Shown here in pieces: positions 19,394 to 28,561 of a DNA stretch of 64,000 nucleotides. The stretch spans positions 124,001 through 188,000 of the forward strand of contig JADKBK010000042.1 of NCBI GenBank assembly GCA_016715075.1, given 5' to 3'. The stretch's first letter is position 1. Each line of letters starts with the position of its first letter. Source of the DNA: Bacteroidales bacterium (GTDB lineage Bacteria > Bacteroidota > Bacteroidia > Bacteroidales > VadinHA17). The notes below the pieces were generated by a model that was given only the letters and a program-made list of their open reading frames with translations, made no database searches and had not been told where the DNA came from. The position numbers and the translations under genes were made by a program.

Positions 19394-22093
19394 TTACTCA
19401 CAGGTTATCATATCAACATTCCATCCGTTAATCTTAATAACAGGCTTTTCACTTCCCGCATCGCGCAGAAAATATTTTGCCTTATAGGTACGTTCCTCTC
19501 CGGGCAGCAGGGTAACATAATTATCATCCCAGAAGACCGGCAATACCGGATTGCCTGTTGCCTTATCAACGACGTCAAGAAATAAGAAGAAAGCGATAGC
19601 ATCCGTAGGATTAGTAAGCTTCAGGGAAATTTCACCCGAATCCCCGCTTTTGGTGAACTGGTATTCATAGTCAAGTTTCACTTTTGGAAGCCGGTCAAGC
19701 GCAGTATAATCCGCAAATTGTTTGGTGGGGGTATAGAATGCCCATGGCAGCTTTTTTGCAGCCTCATAATCCAGGATATCCTTTTTAACTGACAGCCAGT
19801 AAATGCTATTATCAACTTCCTGGTTTTCTTTATTATAAACTCTCAGATCCAGAAACCAGACAGGTGTAAGTCCCTTTATCTCAGGCAGCTTATAAATGAA
19901 CTCAGATGTATTGGATTTAATTTCCCCTTTCCATTCATCCCCAAATATCTCCTTAGAATTAATGTCAAATGCCCTGATCTTTACTGTCAGTCCAGCTGCA
20001 GTGTTCAGATCTTCATTTGCGAGGTAAATATCATCAAAGCCGTACCTGTATATAGCATGAAGAGGGGTGCATGCTTTTCTGACGCCATAGAATGAACCAT
20101 TTGGCTGTAAATATGTATCGTAGAGTTGCCAAATCAGATCGGGCCATGCAGAATTCAGTTTCCACTGTATGAGGCCGGTGCTTAAGGTTTATGTGCGATG
20201 AAGGCTTCGAACATCGGGCGCATTACCTCATAATTGCTTACCTGTGATTTATAGGCGAATTCTTCCACACTTTCGGACTCCCCGTATCTGGATGATAATG
20301 CTTTACGATAGCGGTCAAGAGTTGTAAACTGGTTTCTGCCGGTATGGTACTCCCAGTATTTTTTATCAATCGGCCAGAGACTTCCGACAGGAAGCATTCT
20401 TTTCAGTGATGCAACCGGAGGAATACTTGTACCAGGGCAGGTTTCGGTATTAAATCCATATGCTCCTCCAAGCAAAGTATCTGTAAACCAATATACCGGA
20501 GGTGTAAAATCATAAGGTCCCAGCATCTTCATTCCTGTTGGGCCGCTTATTTCGCTATAGAGCGGGACTGCAGCTATTACGGAATTATCCTCTGTGCCGG
20601 CGCCGCCTGCCCGATGTGATATATGACCTGGAAGGATCATATTTCTTACCCAGCTCGGTGTATTTCTTCTCGAGGGCCGGTACGGGAAGCTTATCGCTGC
20701 CGGTCATCCAGACATAAATTGAGGGATGATTCCGAAGCCACATCATCTGGTCAAACCATGATGCTGAAATCAGCTCCACATCCTCATCCGAAACGGGACC
20801 TCCGTATTTCTCGTCGCAGGGTTTAAGAAGATACTCTTCCCATTCCCAGTGGCAGCTCCATCCAACCATTACCAGTATACCATACTCATCACAGAGCTTA
20901 TAAAGATCTTCATCCTTACCCCAGAACCCTTCCAGCCTGATGCTGTTCATATTCATCTGCCTGACATATCGTAATTGTGCCTCGACCGACTCTTTTGTAT
21001 CCTGAAGCAACAGGTCGTCAGTCCATCCTCCACCTTTTATCAGGACAAACTTACCATTAATCTCAAAGGCACGGTTCTTTTTAGCATCAAGGTAACTATT
21101 GACCTCCCGGATGCCATACTTCCTCTCCTCAATGTCAGAAACTTTATTGCCTTTTAAAAATTCAACCTTAATTGTATACAGACTTGGTTTTCCCATGCCA
21201 TTAGGCCACCAGAGATTAACATCTTTTACTGACAATCCGGGAAATTCCTCCGGAGAAAAACTGCAGGTAAGAGTCTCACCCGGTTTTACCTCAATCTCTT
21301 TACTGATCACCCCCAATTCATAATCAACCTTAAGGGTTCCTTTTACAGCTTCCCCGCTGCTGTTAATAATTTCTGACTGAATAAACAGGTCTGCATCCTT
21401 CAGGGTTTCCTTATTGACTTTAGAATAGACAAACGGGCTGCGGATCTTTATCCCATCATTGACTTCAAGGAATACCTCCCTGAAGATTCCCATGTTACGG
21501 TCGATGGGCAGAGGATTCCAGTCAACAAATCCAATGGAATACTCCCCATTGGCATGCTGCCAGATTTTCAGGGCAAGTGTATTCTTACCTTCTGTAACAA
21601 AGCTGCTGATATCAAATGTAAACATCCTGAATGTTCCTGCAAAGGTATCCTTACCTGCAACCAGCTTACCGTTGACATACAGATCGGCCCGATAGTTTAT
21701 TCCGTTGAAGCGAAGTGATATTTTTTTACCAATATCCCCGGCAGAGAGATCAAAAGATTTTCTGAACCACCATGGCTGCTTAAACTGTGAAGTATCTACC
21801 TTCTGCATATTAATGCCGAAATATGGATCATCAACAACTTTCCTGGTAGCAAGGCTTCCTAATACTGTGCCCGGAATAACAGCTTCATACCATGCTTCAG
21901 GATTGAAATCATTTGTTGAGACAGATATCTCATCCACTCCTTTTAGCTTATCTGCAGGCTGCATCCTCCATCCTGAAGATAAGGCTTCTTCACGCGAATT
22001 AACCTCAGAGCTTCGATTGTTGCAAGAGATCATAAAGATGAAGGATACGATCAGAGCTGTAACTGCTGCAGGGTGAAAAAAGTGCCTTTTCAT
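19394..22093 (-). pseudogene. GH2 exo-beta-D-glucosaminidase/mannosidase-like lipoprotein, two frameshifts
   Basis: The ATG at 22093 gives a lipobox FMISC (Cys24). The frame breaks near 20605 (one extra G in GGG, after SYITS) and near 20178 (one missing base after FIAHKP), netting to 899 codons, the normal length. Joined, it shows the GH2 order: galactose-binding jelly roll, two Ig-like domains and a TIM barrel. The barrel has VLIKGGGW, NSIRLEGFWGKD, VWMTGSD (Asp as possible acid/base) and FNTETCPGTSIPP (Glu as likely nucleophile). The Asp in place of the usual GH2 Glu and the motif IQWKLNSAWPDLIW are features I associate with the exo-glucosaminidase subgroup. Its place after the DUF1080 and AGE genes fits glycan breakdown. 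Confidence 0.85.
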
Positions 22094-22151
22094 ATTATTT
22101 AAAATTAAGAAGTTAATGTTCCTGTATAAAATTAAGTGCAATCCGGGCAGG

Positions 22152-22757
22152 CTATTTAGGGATTGAAAGGTCGAGATAAAAGAGCTCTTTTGCTTCAATT
22201 TTCATCCCCGGATTATGACCCTGAATGGCAAAATGACCGGATTTGTATTCTGAGTCGTCATAGGTCATTACCAGTTTATCATTTATCCAGAATTGAATAT
22301 GGCTGCCTGTTGCTTTAATCCTGTACTGGAACCATTCACCGTCCTTTGTAAGAAGCTCCGTTGCCTTGCCTGTTGGTTTTCCCGGCTTCCAGAGCCAGCC
22401 TGTGAAGGCGTCCTGGGAGTTGCAGATCTGAGCTTCATAGCCGCGGGGAAAGCCATCAGGATTGTCGGCAGGAGGATTGGAGCGGAAATAGAAGCCGCTG
22501 TTGCCTGATGCGTTCTCTGCCGAGATCCGGAAGGTACCTTTGGCTTCAAAATCGGTGCAAATGACATCTGTATAGATATGTCCCATCCCGCCAACTCCGG
22601 TAAGAATTCCATTTTGAACCGACCATTGAGCTTTGCCATGGATGAACCAGCCACTAAGGTCCTTCCCGTTAAACAGGGAAATCCATTTCTCCTGAGCTTT
22701 ACAAGTCAAAGCCAAAACAGCTAAAATAAGAACTAATAAAACTGATTTTTTATACAT
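22152..22757 (-). CDS. Secreted DUF1080 / 3-keto-disaccharide hydrolase domain protein
   Basis: 201 residues: a signal peptide (ending LTCKAQ) followed by a single DUF1080 jelly-roll domain. The family signature is clear: WISLFNGKDLSGW, then WSVQNGILTG, DFEAKGTFRIS, NSGFYFRSN, GYEAQI, the near C-terminal GEWFQYRIKATGSHIQFWINDKLV and GHFAIQGHNPG. Members are linked to hydrolysis of 3-keto-sugars after C3 oxidation by Gfo/Idh-type dehydrogenases; activity of this one is not shown. It lies 24 bp after the epimerase gene and 58 bp before the GH2 gene. Confidence 0.9.
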   Translation of the reverse strand: MYKKSVLLVLILAVLALTCKAQEKWISLFNGKDLSGWFIHGKAQWSVQNGILTGVGGMGHIYTDVICTDFEAKGTFRISAENASGNSGFYFRSNPPADNPDGFPRGYEAQICNSQDAFTGWLWKPGKPTGKATELLTKDGEWFQYRIKATGSHIQFWINDKLVMTYDDSEYKSGHFAIQGHNPGMKIEAKELFYLDLSIPK

Positions 22758-22781
22758 GACTGTAAGAATTTAATTTTTGTC

Positions 22782-24062
22782 CTATACTGAAATATTTTTA
22801 TCAATAAGTTTATTCATACGTTCAATACTCTGTACCATAGCTCTGACAGTGTGGTAATTTATCTTCCATGAGTGACTCATATGTGTCCAGATTGGCACCC
22901 CCTGCCTGCTCATCAGGGGCCACCATTCACCTACCCCTTTGTTAACCATTTTGTCAATGACAAAGCGATGAACATTCCTGTAGGCTTCAAAATACTTCTC
23001 ATCACCGAACATAAGGGCAGCATCCAGCATTCCTATTAGAACTTCAGCCTGTTGCCAGAATTCCTTTTCCATATCGTATACTCCTCCGGAGTGAGGCCCT
23101 TCGACAAAAACGCCACCGAATTCATAGTCTATTCCATTATTTACAGTGTGATCGAAAACAATCCTGATGAGCTCCGAATAATTATTCTTGTCAATTTGAA
23201 GGATCTCAAGTGCATGTATCAGAAGCCAGGCAAATTCGGCATTATGTCCGTATGCAGTATTATCCGTTGCATTGCCTTTCAGACCATCGGGAGAGAACCT
23301 GTCCCAACCCCAGATGATATCAAATTTGATCTGGGGGGCAACTGTCCAGTCCTTATAGAACTGTGGGATGCCGGTCTTATAAACAGGATGAATTATCCGG
23401 TTTATGAGAAGGTCAATATCCTCTAGCAGCTTTCTTCTGTGAACCTCCTGTCCTGTGCACTCATAGAGGGTTGTATAAGCCTCCATCAGATGCATATGCA
23501 CATCGAGTGTTTTCCTGTCTCCTCCCATGCTTCCTGGCCCGCAGAGTGTCCAGTCGCGATGGAACATCTCCCAGTAACCGCCATACATTGTATCGGCACT
23601 GTATTTCTGAAGCAGGTCAAATACTTTTTCGGCATATTCCCTGCCCCTCGGATCGCCTGTTGCGAGGGTATATTCACTCATTGAATATATTGCAAAGCTG
23701 AGTCCATAAACAATCTTCTGATCAATTTTCACATTCCCTTTTCGGTCCATCATCCAATAGAATCCGCCGAATTCCCTGTCCCACATCCTGTCAATCATGA
23801 AATCCGCACCATGTCTGGCAAGATCGGCATATTTGCCATTTCCGTATCCGGCCCTGTGAGCAGACGACATTGTATAGAGACATCTGGCCTGGGCAATAAG
23901 AGATTTTTCATCCTCTCCGGAATCATTTCCATTACTGTCAAAATGAGTAATATATCCTCCATTAACAGAGTCAATCATCCTCGACGTCCAGAATGGAAGC
24001 AATTCATTTACAAGATGGTTTTCAGCCTCTTTCCTTAAAGAAATAAGATCATTTCTGTTCAT
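22782..24062 (-). CDS. AGE family epimerase (N-acylglucosamine 2-epimerase / cellobiose 2-epimerase type)
   Basis: 426 residues without signal, a cytoplasmic (alpha/alpha)6-barrel. Conserved AGE stretches are FWTSRMIDSVNGGYITHFD at the start, DRKTLDVHMHLMEAYTTLYE, YGHNAEFAWLLIHA, EKEFWQQAEVLIGMLDA and SWKINYHTVRAM; the two His in the HN and WK..YH segments are the expected catalytic pair. Members interconvert the C2 epimers of N-acylglucosamine/mannosamine, or epimerise the reducing end of beta-disaccharides. The KTLDVHMHLMEAYT form is closer to cellobiose/mannobiose 2-epimerases. In a cluster with alpha-mannosidase and GH2, a mannose- or ManNAc-related role is plausible. Confidence 0.88.
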   Translation of the reverse strand: MNRNDLISLRKEAENHLVNELLPFWTSRMIDSVNGGYITHFDSNGNDSGEDEKSLIAQARCLYTMSSAHRAGYGNGKYADLARHGADFMIDRMWDREFGGFYWMMDRKGNVKIDQKIVYGLSFAIYSMSEYTLATGDPRGREYAEKVFDLLQKYSADTMYGGYWEMFHRDWTLCGPGSMGGDRKTLDVHMHLMEAYTTLYECTGQEVHRRKLLEDIDLLINRIIHPVYKTGIPQFYKDWTVAPQIKFDIIWGWDRFSPDGLKGNATDNTAYGHNAEFAWLLIHALEILQIDKNNYSELIRIVFDHTVNNGIDYEFGGVFVEGPHSGGVYDMEKEFWQQAEVLIGMLDAALMFGDEKYFEAYRNVHRFVIDKMVNKGVGEWWPLMSRQGVPIWTHMSHSWKINYHTVRAMVQSIERMNKLIDKNISV

Positions 24063-24116
24063 TGATGAAGAATTAAGTCATTTATGATTATAAGATAAAT
24101 AAAATATCGTATTAAT

Positions 24117-24178
24117 GAATGAATTGATTTTCTTCGCTCCCCCCGGGGCCGGGGTAAACGAAGAAAATCAATTCATTC
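24117..24178. repeat. Perfect 20-bp inverted repeat with GC-rich loop
   Basis: The arms GAATGAATTGATTTTCTTCG (24117-24136) and its exact reverse complement (24159-24178) flank a 22-bp loop rich in C and G (CCCCCGGGGCCGGGG core). The right arm ends one base before the stop codon of the deoxyhypusine-synthase-like gene, and the element fills about half of the gap to the AGE gene of the same strand. It may act as an intra-operon terminator, an mRNA-stabilising hairpin, or be a dispersed repeat. There is no T-run directly after the stem. Confidence 0.85.
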
Positions 24179-25282
24179 TCAAGTCAGTTCCTGATATAGC
24201 GCCAGCAGGAAATCCCTGTTGTCGGATGTAAGGTAATTCATTTCTCCTCCCATCCTGTTGAATGTTTTGCAGTAGCGCAGATAATATGCCGGATTGTCCA
24301 TCGGTGGTTCACCATTCTGCTGCCAGTCCCAGTCAGATTTTGCCATGTCAACAACAAGGATAAAATGATTATCAATATGGTTTTGCTCCTGAATCATAAT
24401 GTTCTGGCTCATTGAAAGGGCTTTCTCAAAAATCATAGGTGACATTACAGCTGAACCTACCGACATATAAACTCCATATTCCAGATTGCTTACACTATCT
24501 GTAAAGCACAAAAAGTCATTCAGTGCTGTCCTGCCAATTGCAGCACCATGATTCATAGGATGATTATAAATTATATCATGACCTATCATCGGATGCCCTG
24601 TAAAGGGGATTTTCAGCTCATATGCCCTTGCCTGCACAGAGTATCTCTTAAAGGCATGAGGTATAGTCATGAAGCCTGACTTCAGATTGAATTGCTGAAT
24701 TGTACCTGAAAGGTCGGCCGCAGCTGCTGCTTTGCCAGGATCACTGTCTAAAAGTCTCACTGTTTCTTTATGCAGGAAGGAGAGCTCAGGAATCTCAAGC
24801 CCTCCTGAGGAAATCATCTTACCAACAGATTCACCATAGCCCAGTCCCTCATAAGCGCCTGTTATAAGCGCCAGATTTATGAAGAACCCGGTCTCTTCCC
24901 ATATTCCGAACCGGCCATTTTCAACGTTTTCACGGACATCCTCACTTGATTTACCCTGGAATGCGAACTCCCAGTCATGAATAATTCCTGCTCCGTTAGT
25001 GGCAAGATGTGTAACCCATCCCTCTTCCATCAGAGCGATAAGGGTTGGCGACATCCCGTTTTTGATTGTATGTGCTCCAAAAGCAAGGATCACTGACCTC
25101 TTCTTATCTCTGGCCAGTCTTATCCTGTCGGCTGTTTTTTTAATAAGATTTGATGCTTGCTCCGGAAAATGCTCATGCGTCTGATTGACAGGTATATGCG
25201 ATTTTTCAATATAGATCTTGTTCTTCCTTTCTTCAAGCTTTTGTACAGCCAGTCGGCTTCTGTCGAATTTCTGGTAAGGCAT
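24179..25282 (-). CDS. Deoxyhypusine synthase-like protein
   Basis: 367 residues, cytoplasmic. The segments VILAFGAHTIKNGMSPTLI (about 64-82) and WVTHLATNGAGIIHDWE (about 89-105) closely match the NAD-binding core of the deoxyhypusine-synthase family, and the Rossmann-like layout fits. The family's C-terminal Lys-containing active-site segment is not recognisable; instead there is MIQEQNHIDNHFILVVDMAKSDWDW. Bacteria lack eIF5A, and relatives in bacteria include homospermidine-synthase-like enzymes, so the substrate is open. The gene is 6 bp behind the PfkB-HAD fusion, pointing to a joint pathway rather than protein hypusination. Confidence 0.72.
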   Translation of the reverse strand: MPYQKFDRSRLAVQKLEERKNKIYIEKSHIPVNQTHEHFPEQASNLIKKTADRIRLARDKKRSVILAFGAHTIKNGMSPTLIALMEEGWVTHLATNGAGIIHDWEFAFQGKSSEDVRENVENGRFGIWEETGFFINLALITGAYEGLGYGESVGKMISSGGLEIPELSFLHKETVRLLDSDPGKAAAAADLSGTIQQFNLKSGFMTIPHAFKRYSVQARAYELKIPFTGHPMIGHDIIYNHPMNHGAAIGRTALNDFLCFTDSVSNLEYGVYMSVGSAVMSPMIFEKALSMSQNIMIQEQNHIDNHFILVVDMAKSDWDWQQNGEPPMDNPAYYLRYCKTFNRMGGEMNYLTSDNRDFLLALYQELT

Positions 25283-25288
25283 CTCAGA

Positions 25289-27190
25289 CTATTTTATATT
25301 CAGCAAACCAAGTAACTGCGCCATCTGGGAGAAATCGGGGATCACAATATCTGCGCCAGCCTTAATAAGCCTTGTACGCTTGCTTTCATTCAGACCATAC
25401 CTTCGGAGTTCATTGCTGGCAACTCCTATAGTTATGCCACCCCTTTTCCGGGTTTCTCTGATCTCAACAGGACCATCTCCAAACGTTACAACCTTTCCAT
25501 TGGCTGCGGACCCTATAGTATCAAGGATCCTGTCCAGGACTATTTTTTTGGCCTCCTTGTTCACATCGCCAACTGCACCATAAATCCTTCCCTCAAAAAG
25601 ATGATCATATCCAAGAACACGAGCTTCGTTGGCAACATCATCAACGTCGGTACCGCTTGCCAGGTATAGCTTTATTCCGGAATCATGAAGCTTCTTAAGG
25701 AACGGAATTGCATTTTTCATGGTGAGGTCTTCGAGAGAGAGCTCTCCGTTCCGGAACTTTTTCTCCCGCTCCTTCACCATCCTGAGCAATTCGTCATTAT
25801 AGATTTTTTTGTATCCGAACTCATCAAGCATATCTGATTCAGCCACACATCCGAACTCCTGTATAAGTCTCAGTAATCCTTTCATCTGGACAAGGGTCTG
25901 TATCCCGGTTGTCCTGTCAATGTATTCGGCAACACGCACTTTTACTCTCTGGAAAAGGGCATCATCTGCATCATGGTATTTATCTCCCAATACTGACCTG
26001 ATCATTACCGGTGCCATTATCAGTTCCCAACCTTCGCGCAGAGTCGAAATGGTACCATCGTGGTCAAAAATCGCATATTCAATTGCTGGTTTTTCTTTCC
26101 ATGAGTGAATAATCTCAATCTCAGCATTCTCCAGGTAATTTGCGTATCTCAGATCTTCAGCCAGTTCAGATGAAAAAATAAAATCAGGATCTCCTCCTAT
26201 TGCCAGAATCTCTTCAGGTGATGCTGTACCCGTCTGAAAGAGTTTCTGAACTGTAACACCTGCTACGTAGGTTCCGATAATTGCAGCCTCATTCATGCTA
26301 TAACCGGAAGCAAGGGCGGAGGCGGCTCCTGCCAGATAACTATCTCCTGCACCTACGGTATCAACCCTTGAGAGTATCATTAACCCCGGAATCTCAGATA
26401 TTCCCTTTTCATCAATCGTGAGAGATCCCCTGCTGCCCCTTGTTATGAAAAGTGGCTTCTGATATCGTTCAAAGAGCGTTCCTGCTGCAGAAACAATTTC
26501 AGAATGAGAAACGGCTTCATCAGGTTTTTTGTGAATGCCGCATAACCTCATGGCTTCGGTATCATTCATTTTACGGATTGCACCGTTGTAAAAATCATTG
26601 TAGTTCCGGCTGTCCACAATGAAAGTTTTTTCCGGAAACTGAAGAACCACTTCAGCCAGCAGTGGTCTGAAGTAATCGGTGTGGATGCCTGATGGCACCT
26701 GCTGATTTATGATAACTATGTCGACCTCTGAGATATCCTTTTTGAGATTCACGATAAGCCTGTGGGCTGTTTCTTGCGAAAGGAGATTATAATTGCCGAA
26801 ATCGACACGGTTCAATTCTTTGTCATCGATATATGGTTTGGCATAGGTATGAGTAGACCATGACTCTTCCTGAATTATGAGATTTTTTGTATTAATGCCT
26901 GTCTCTTTCATTATTCTCACCATCTCAGCCCCGAAAGGGTCGGTGCCTATCACTCCCAGTGCACGTATATCTTTGATTCCCATGGCTGCCAGGTTATTGG
27001 TAACATTCCCTGCGCCGCCAAGTGAATAGCGCTGCTTTGCCACCGGCCTGGTAACCTCGTTGGTCTCAATGGAGATTTCACTCATGGCTTCATCAATAAA
27101 CCAGTACGCATCAAGGCAGAAATCACCTATAACGGCAATCCTGACCGAACAAATATCATCGAGGATCTTTTGCAGTTTTTCCTTCTTCAT
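25289..27190 (-). CDS. PfkB-family sugar kinase fused to HAD phosphatase
   Basis: 633 residues in two domains. Residues about 15-335 are a PfkB/ribokinase-fold kinase like the kinase domain of HldE (RfaE): VIGDFCLDAYWF, SLGGAGNVTNNLAAMG (56-71) and the anion-hole/base motif DTVGAGDS (277-284, base Asp283). Residues about 370-633 are a HAD hydrolase: IFDHDGT (nucleophile Asp376, Asp378), LYLASGTDVDD as motif II and VTFGDGPVEI as motif IV, with a helical cap between. HldE normally carries a nucleotidyltransferase in the second position, so kinase plus phosphatase in one chain is unusual. Position between the MFS and DHS-like genes (26 and 6 bp gaps) supports a sugar-phosphate route. Confidence 0.88.
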   Translation of the reverse strand: MKKEKLQKILDDICSVRIAVIGDFCLDAYWFIDEAMSEISIETNEVTRPVAKQRYSLGGAGNVTNNLAAMGIKDIRALGVIGTDPFGAEMVRIMKETGINTKNLIIQEESWSTHTYAKPYIDDKELNRVDFGNYNLLSQETAHRLIVNLKKDISEVDIVIINQQVPSGIHTDYFRPLLAEVVLQFPEKTFIVDSRNYNDFYNGAIRKMNDTEAMRLCGIHKKPDEAVSHSEIVSAAGTLFERYQKPLFITRGSRGSLTIDEKGISEIPGLMILSRVDTVGAGDSYLAGAASALASGYSMNEAAIIGTYVAGVTVQKLFQTGTASPEEILAIGGDPDFIFSSELAEDLRYANYLENAEIEIIHSWKEKPAIEYAIFDHDGTISTLREGWELIMAPVMIRSVLGDKYHDADDALFQRVKVRVAEYIDRTTGIQTLVQMKGLLRLIQEFGCVAESDMLDEFGYKKIYNDELLRMVKEREKKFRNGELSLEDLTMKNAIPFLKKLHDSGIKLYLASGTDVDDVANEARVLGYDHLFEGRIYGAVGDVNKEAKKIVLDRILDTIGSAANGKVVTFGDGPVEIRETRKRGGITIGVASNELRRYGLNESKRTRLIKAGADIVIPDFSQMAQLLGLLNIK

Positions 27191-27216
27191 TCTATAATAT
27201 TCTTAGAAAAAAATCA

Positions 27217-28368
27217 TTAATTCTTGCGCACATAGAAGGACACCCAGAGTATATATAGCATACAGGCGCCAACAACGGAAATACTGACAAGCGGACCAAA
27301 TGTAGTACTTACGAATCCCATTACCAGAGGAATAACAGCACCACCTGAAACGGCCATTACCAATAAACCTGAAACTTCATTAGCCCGGTCAGGCATTTTT
27401 TCAAGTGCGAGAGAAAAGATCACCGGAAACATATTTCCCACACCTAATCCAATGATTAAGATAGATATATAAGCAATAGTATTACTGGGGGCAAAGAATA
27501 CACCCAGAACACCGGCCAGAGATAAGATAGCAATCAGGAAAAGGAAGAAACGGGGTTTTATCCAGTTTAATATTATTGCTCCGAGGAATCGGGATATTGT
27601 TTCACCGGCAAAAAAGAAGCTGATGCCATAAGCTGCTGTCTCCAGTGTTATTCCGTATTTAGCAATGAGTATGTTGGCAATATTTGTGTTTATTGCGACT
27701 TCTGCTCCGACAATCAGAAAAATTGACAAAGCCATAAACGCCACAAAACGGTTTTTAAGCAATCCGAAACATGATGCAAATGAAGCCGGTTTCCTGTCAG
27801 GTTTGGATTCCTTTATGGGTGTCATGGAAAGCCAGAAGGCTGAAAGCAATGAAGTTATTCCATAAACAGCAAGTACAAATTTCCAATCGCCAAAGCTTCT
27901 CGCCATGAAGGTGGCGATAATAGGTCCTGAGAATGATATTATTGCCTTAATAAACTGAGTAGTACTCAAATAGCTGGCAAGCTTCTCACCAGGAGTAACA
28001 TCCTGCAATAAAGGGTTGGCTGAAACCTGAATAATAGTATTGCCTATTCCCAAAAGTATAAAAGAAGCAAACATCATTGCGAATGAATAATGAATAAAGG
28101 GCAAGCCCAGTCCAACAGCCTGGATAACCATACCAATATTCAGCATATTCCGTTTACCATACTTGTCCTGCAAAACACCTGCAGGTACTGAAAGAACAAA
28201 GAACCACAGCAGAACCATCATTGGCAGAAACTGTGCAACAAAATCTGTGAGTTTGAAATCCTGCTTAATATATCCGGTAGCTACACCAATAATATCAATA
28301 AACCCCATAACTATAAACGACATAAATACCGGGAGTATCTTTCCGATTCCTGCTTTTGAATTATTCAC
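27217..28368 (-). CDS. MFS transporter, FHS-like sugar permease
   Basis: 383 residues with about twelve hydrophobic segments evenly spread. Features of the fucose/glucose permease branch of the major facilitator superfamily include the inter-helix loop GVLQDKYGKRNML, LGIGNTIIQVSANPLLQDV and the C-terminal GLGVGNMFPVIFSLALEKMP. It likely imports a monosaccharide or small oligosaccharide across the inner membrane by proton symport. Its location between the GH38 mannosidase and the kinase fusion fits uptake of a sugar released by the former. The substrate cannot be read directly. Confidence 0.9.
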   Translation of the reverse strand: MNNSKAGIGKILPVFMSFIVMGFIDIIGVATGYIKQDFKLTDFVAQFLPMMVLLWFFVLSVPAGVLQDKYGKRNMLNIGMVIQAVGLGLPFIHYSFAMMFASFILLGIGNTIIQVSANPLLQDVTPGEKLASYLSTTQFIKAIISFSGPIIATFMARSFGDWKFVLAVYGITSLLSAFWLSMTPIKESKPDRKPASFASCFGLLKNRFVAFMALSIFLIVGAEVAINTNIANILIAKYGITLETAAYGISFFFAGETISRFLGAIILNWIKPRFFLFLIAILSLAGVLGVFFAPSNTIAYISILIIGLGVGNMFPVIFSLALEKMPDRANEVSGLLVMAVSGGAVIPLVMGFVSTTFGPLVSISVVGACMLYILWVSFYVRKN

Positions 28369-28489
28369 AATCTTTTATTTTTAGTTTATTTATAAGAATC
28401 ATTTTTAAGCACTGTTGTCTGGCTTTTTAAAACATCCATTTTATGTTTAGCATTACCAGGGGCTACATGGTGTATTTTTAATTTAAATT

Positions 28490-28540
28490 TTATTAAACAC
28501 GAAGGATACAAAGCCTGACTCAAAGGACGCAAAGGCTATA
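28490..28540. repeat. CACGAAGGA...CAAAGGACGCAAAGG interspersed repeat
   Basis: In the gap between the MFS and GH38 genes is TTAAACACGAAGGATACAAAG followed by CAAAGGACGCAAAGG. The reverse complement of a closely similar string lies at about 57842-57893. The family is a degenerate, non-coding dispersed repeat; the rest of 28381-28561 shows nothing. Confidence 0.6.
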
Positions 28541-28561
28541 AGGCTATATAGAATTATTTTT

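Noticed and set aside
22283..22654. 123-codon frame overlapping the DUF1080 gene
   Set aside because: It is a shadow frame; the DUF1080 signature is complete in the other frame.
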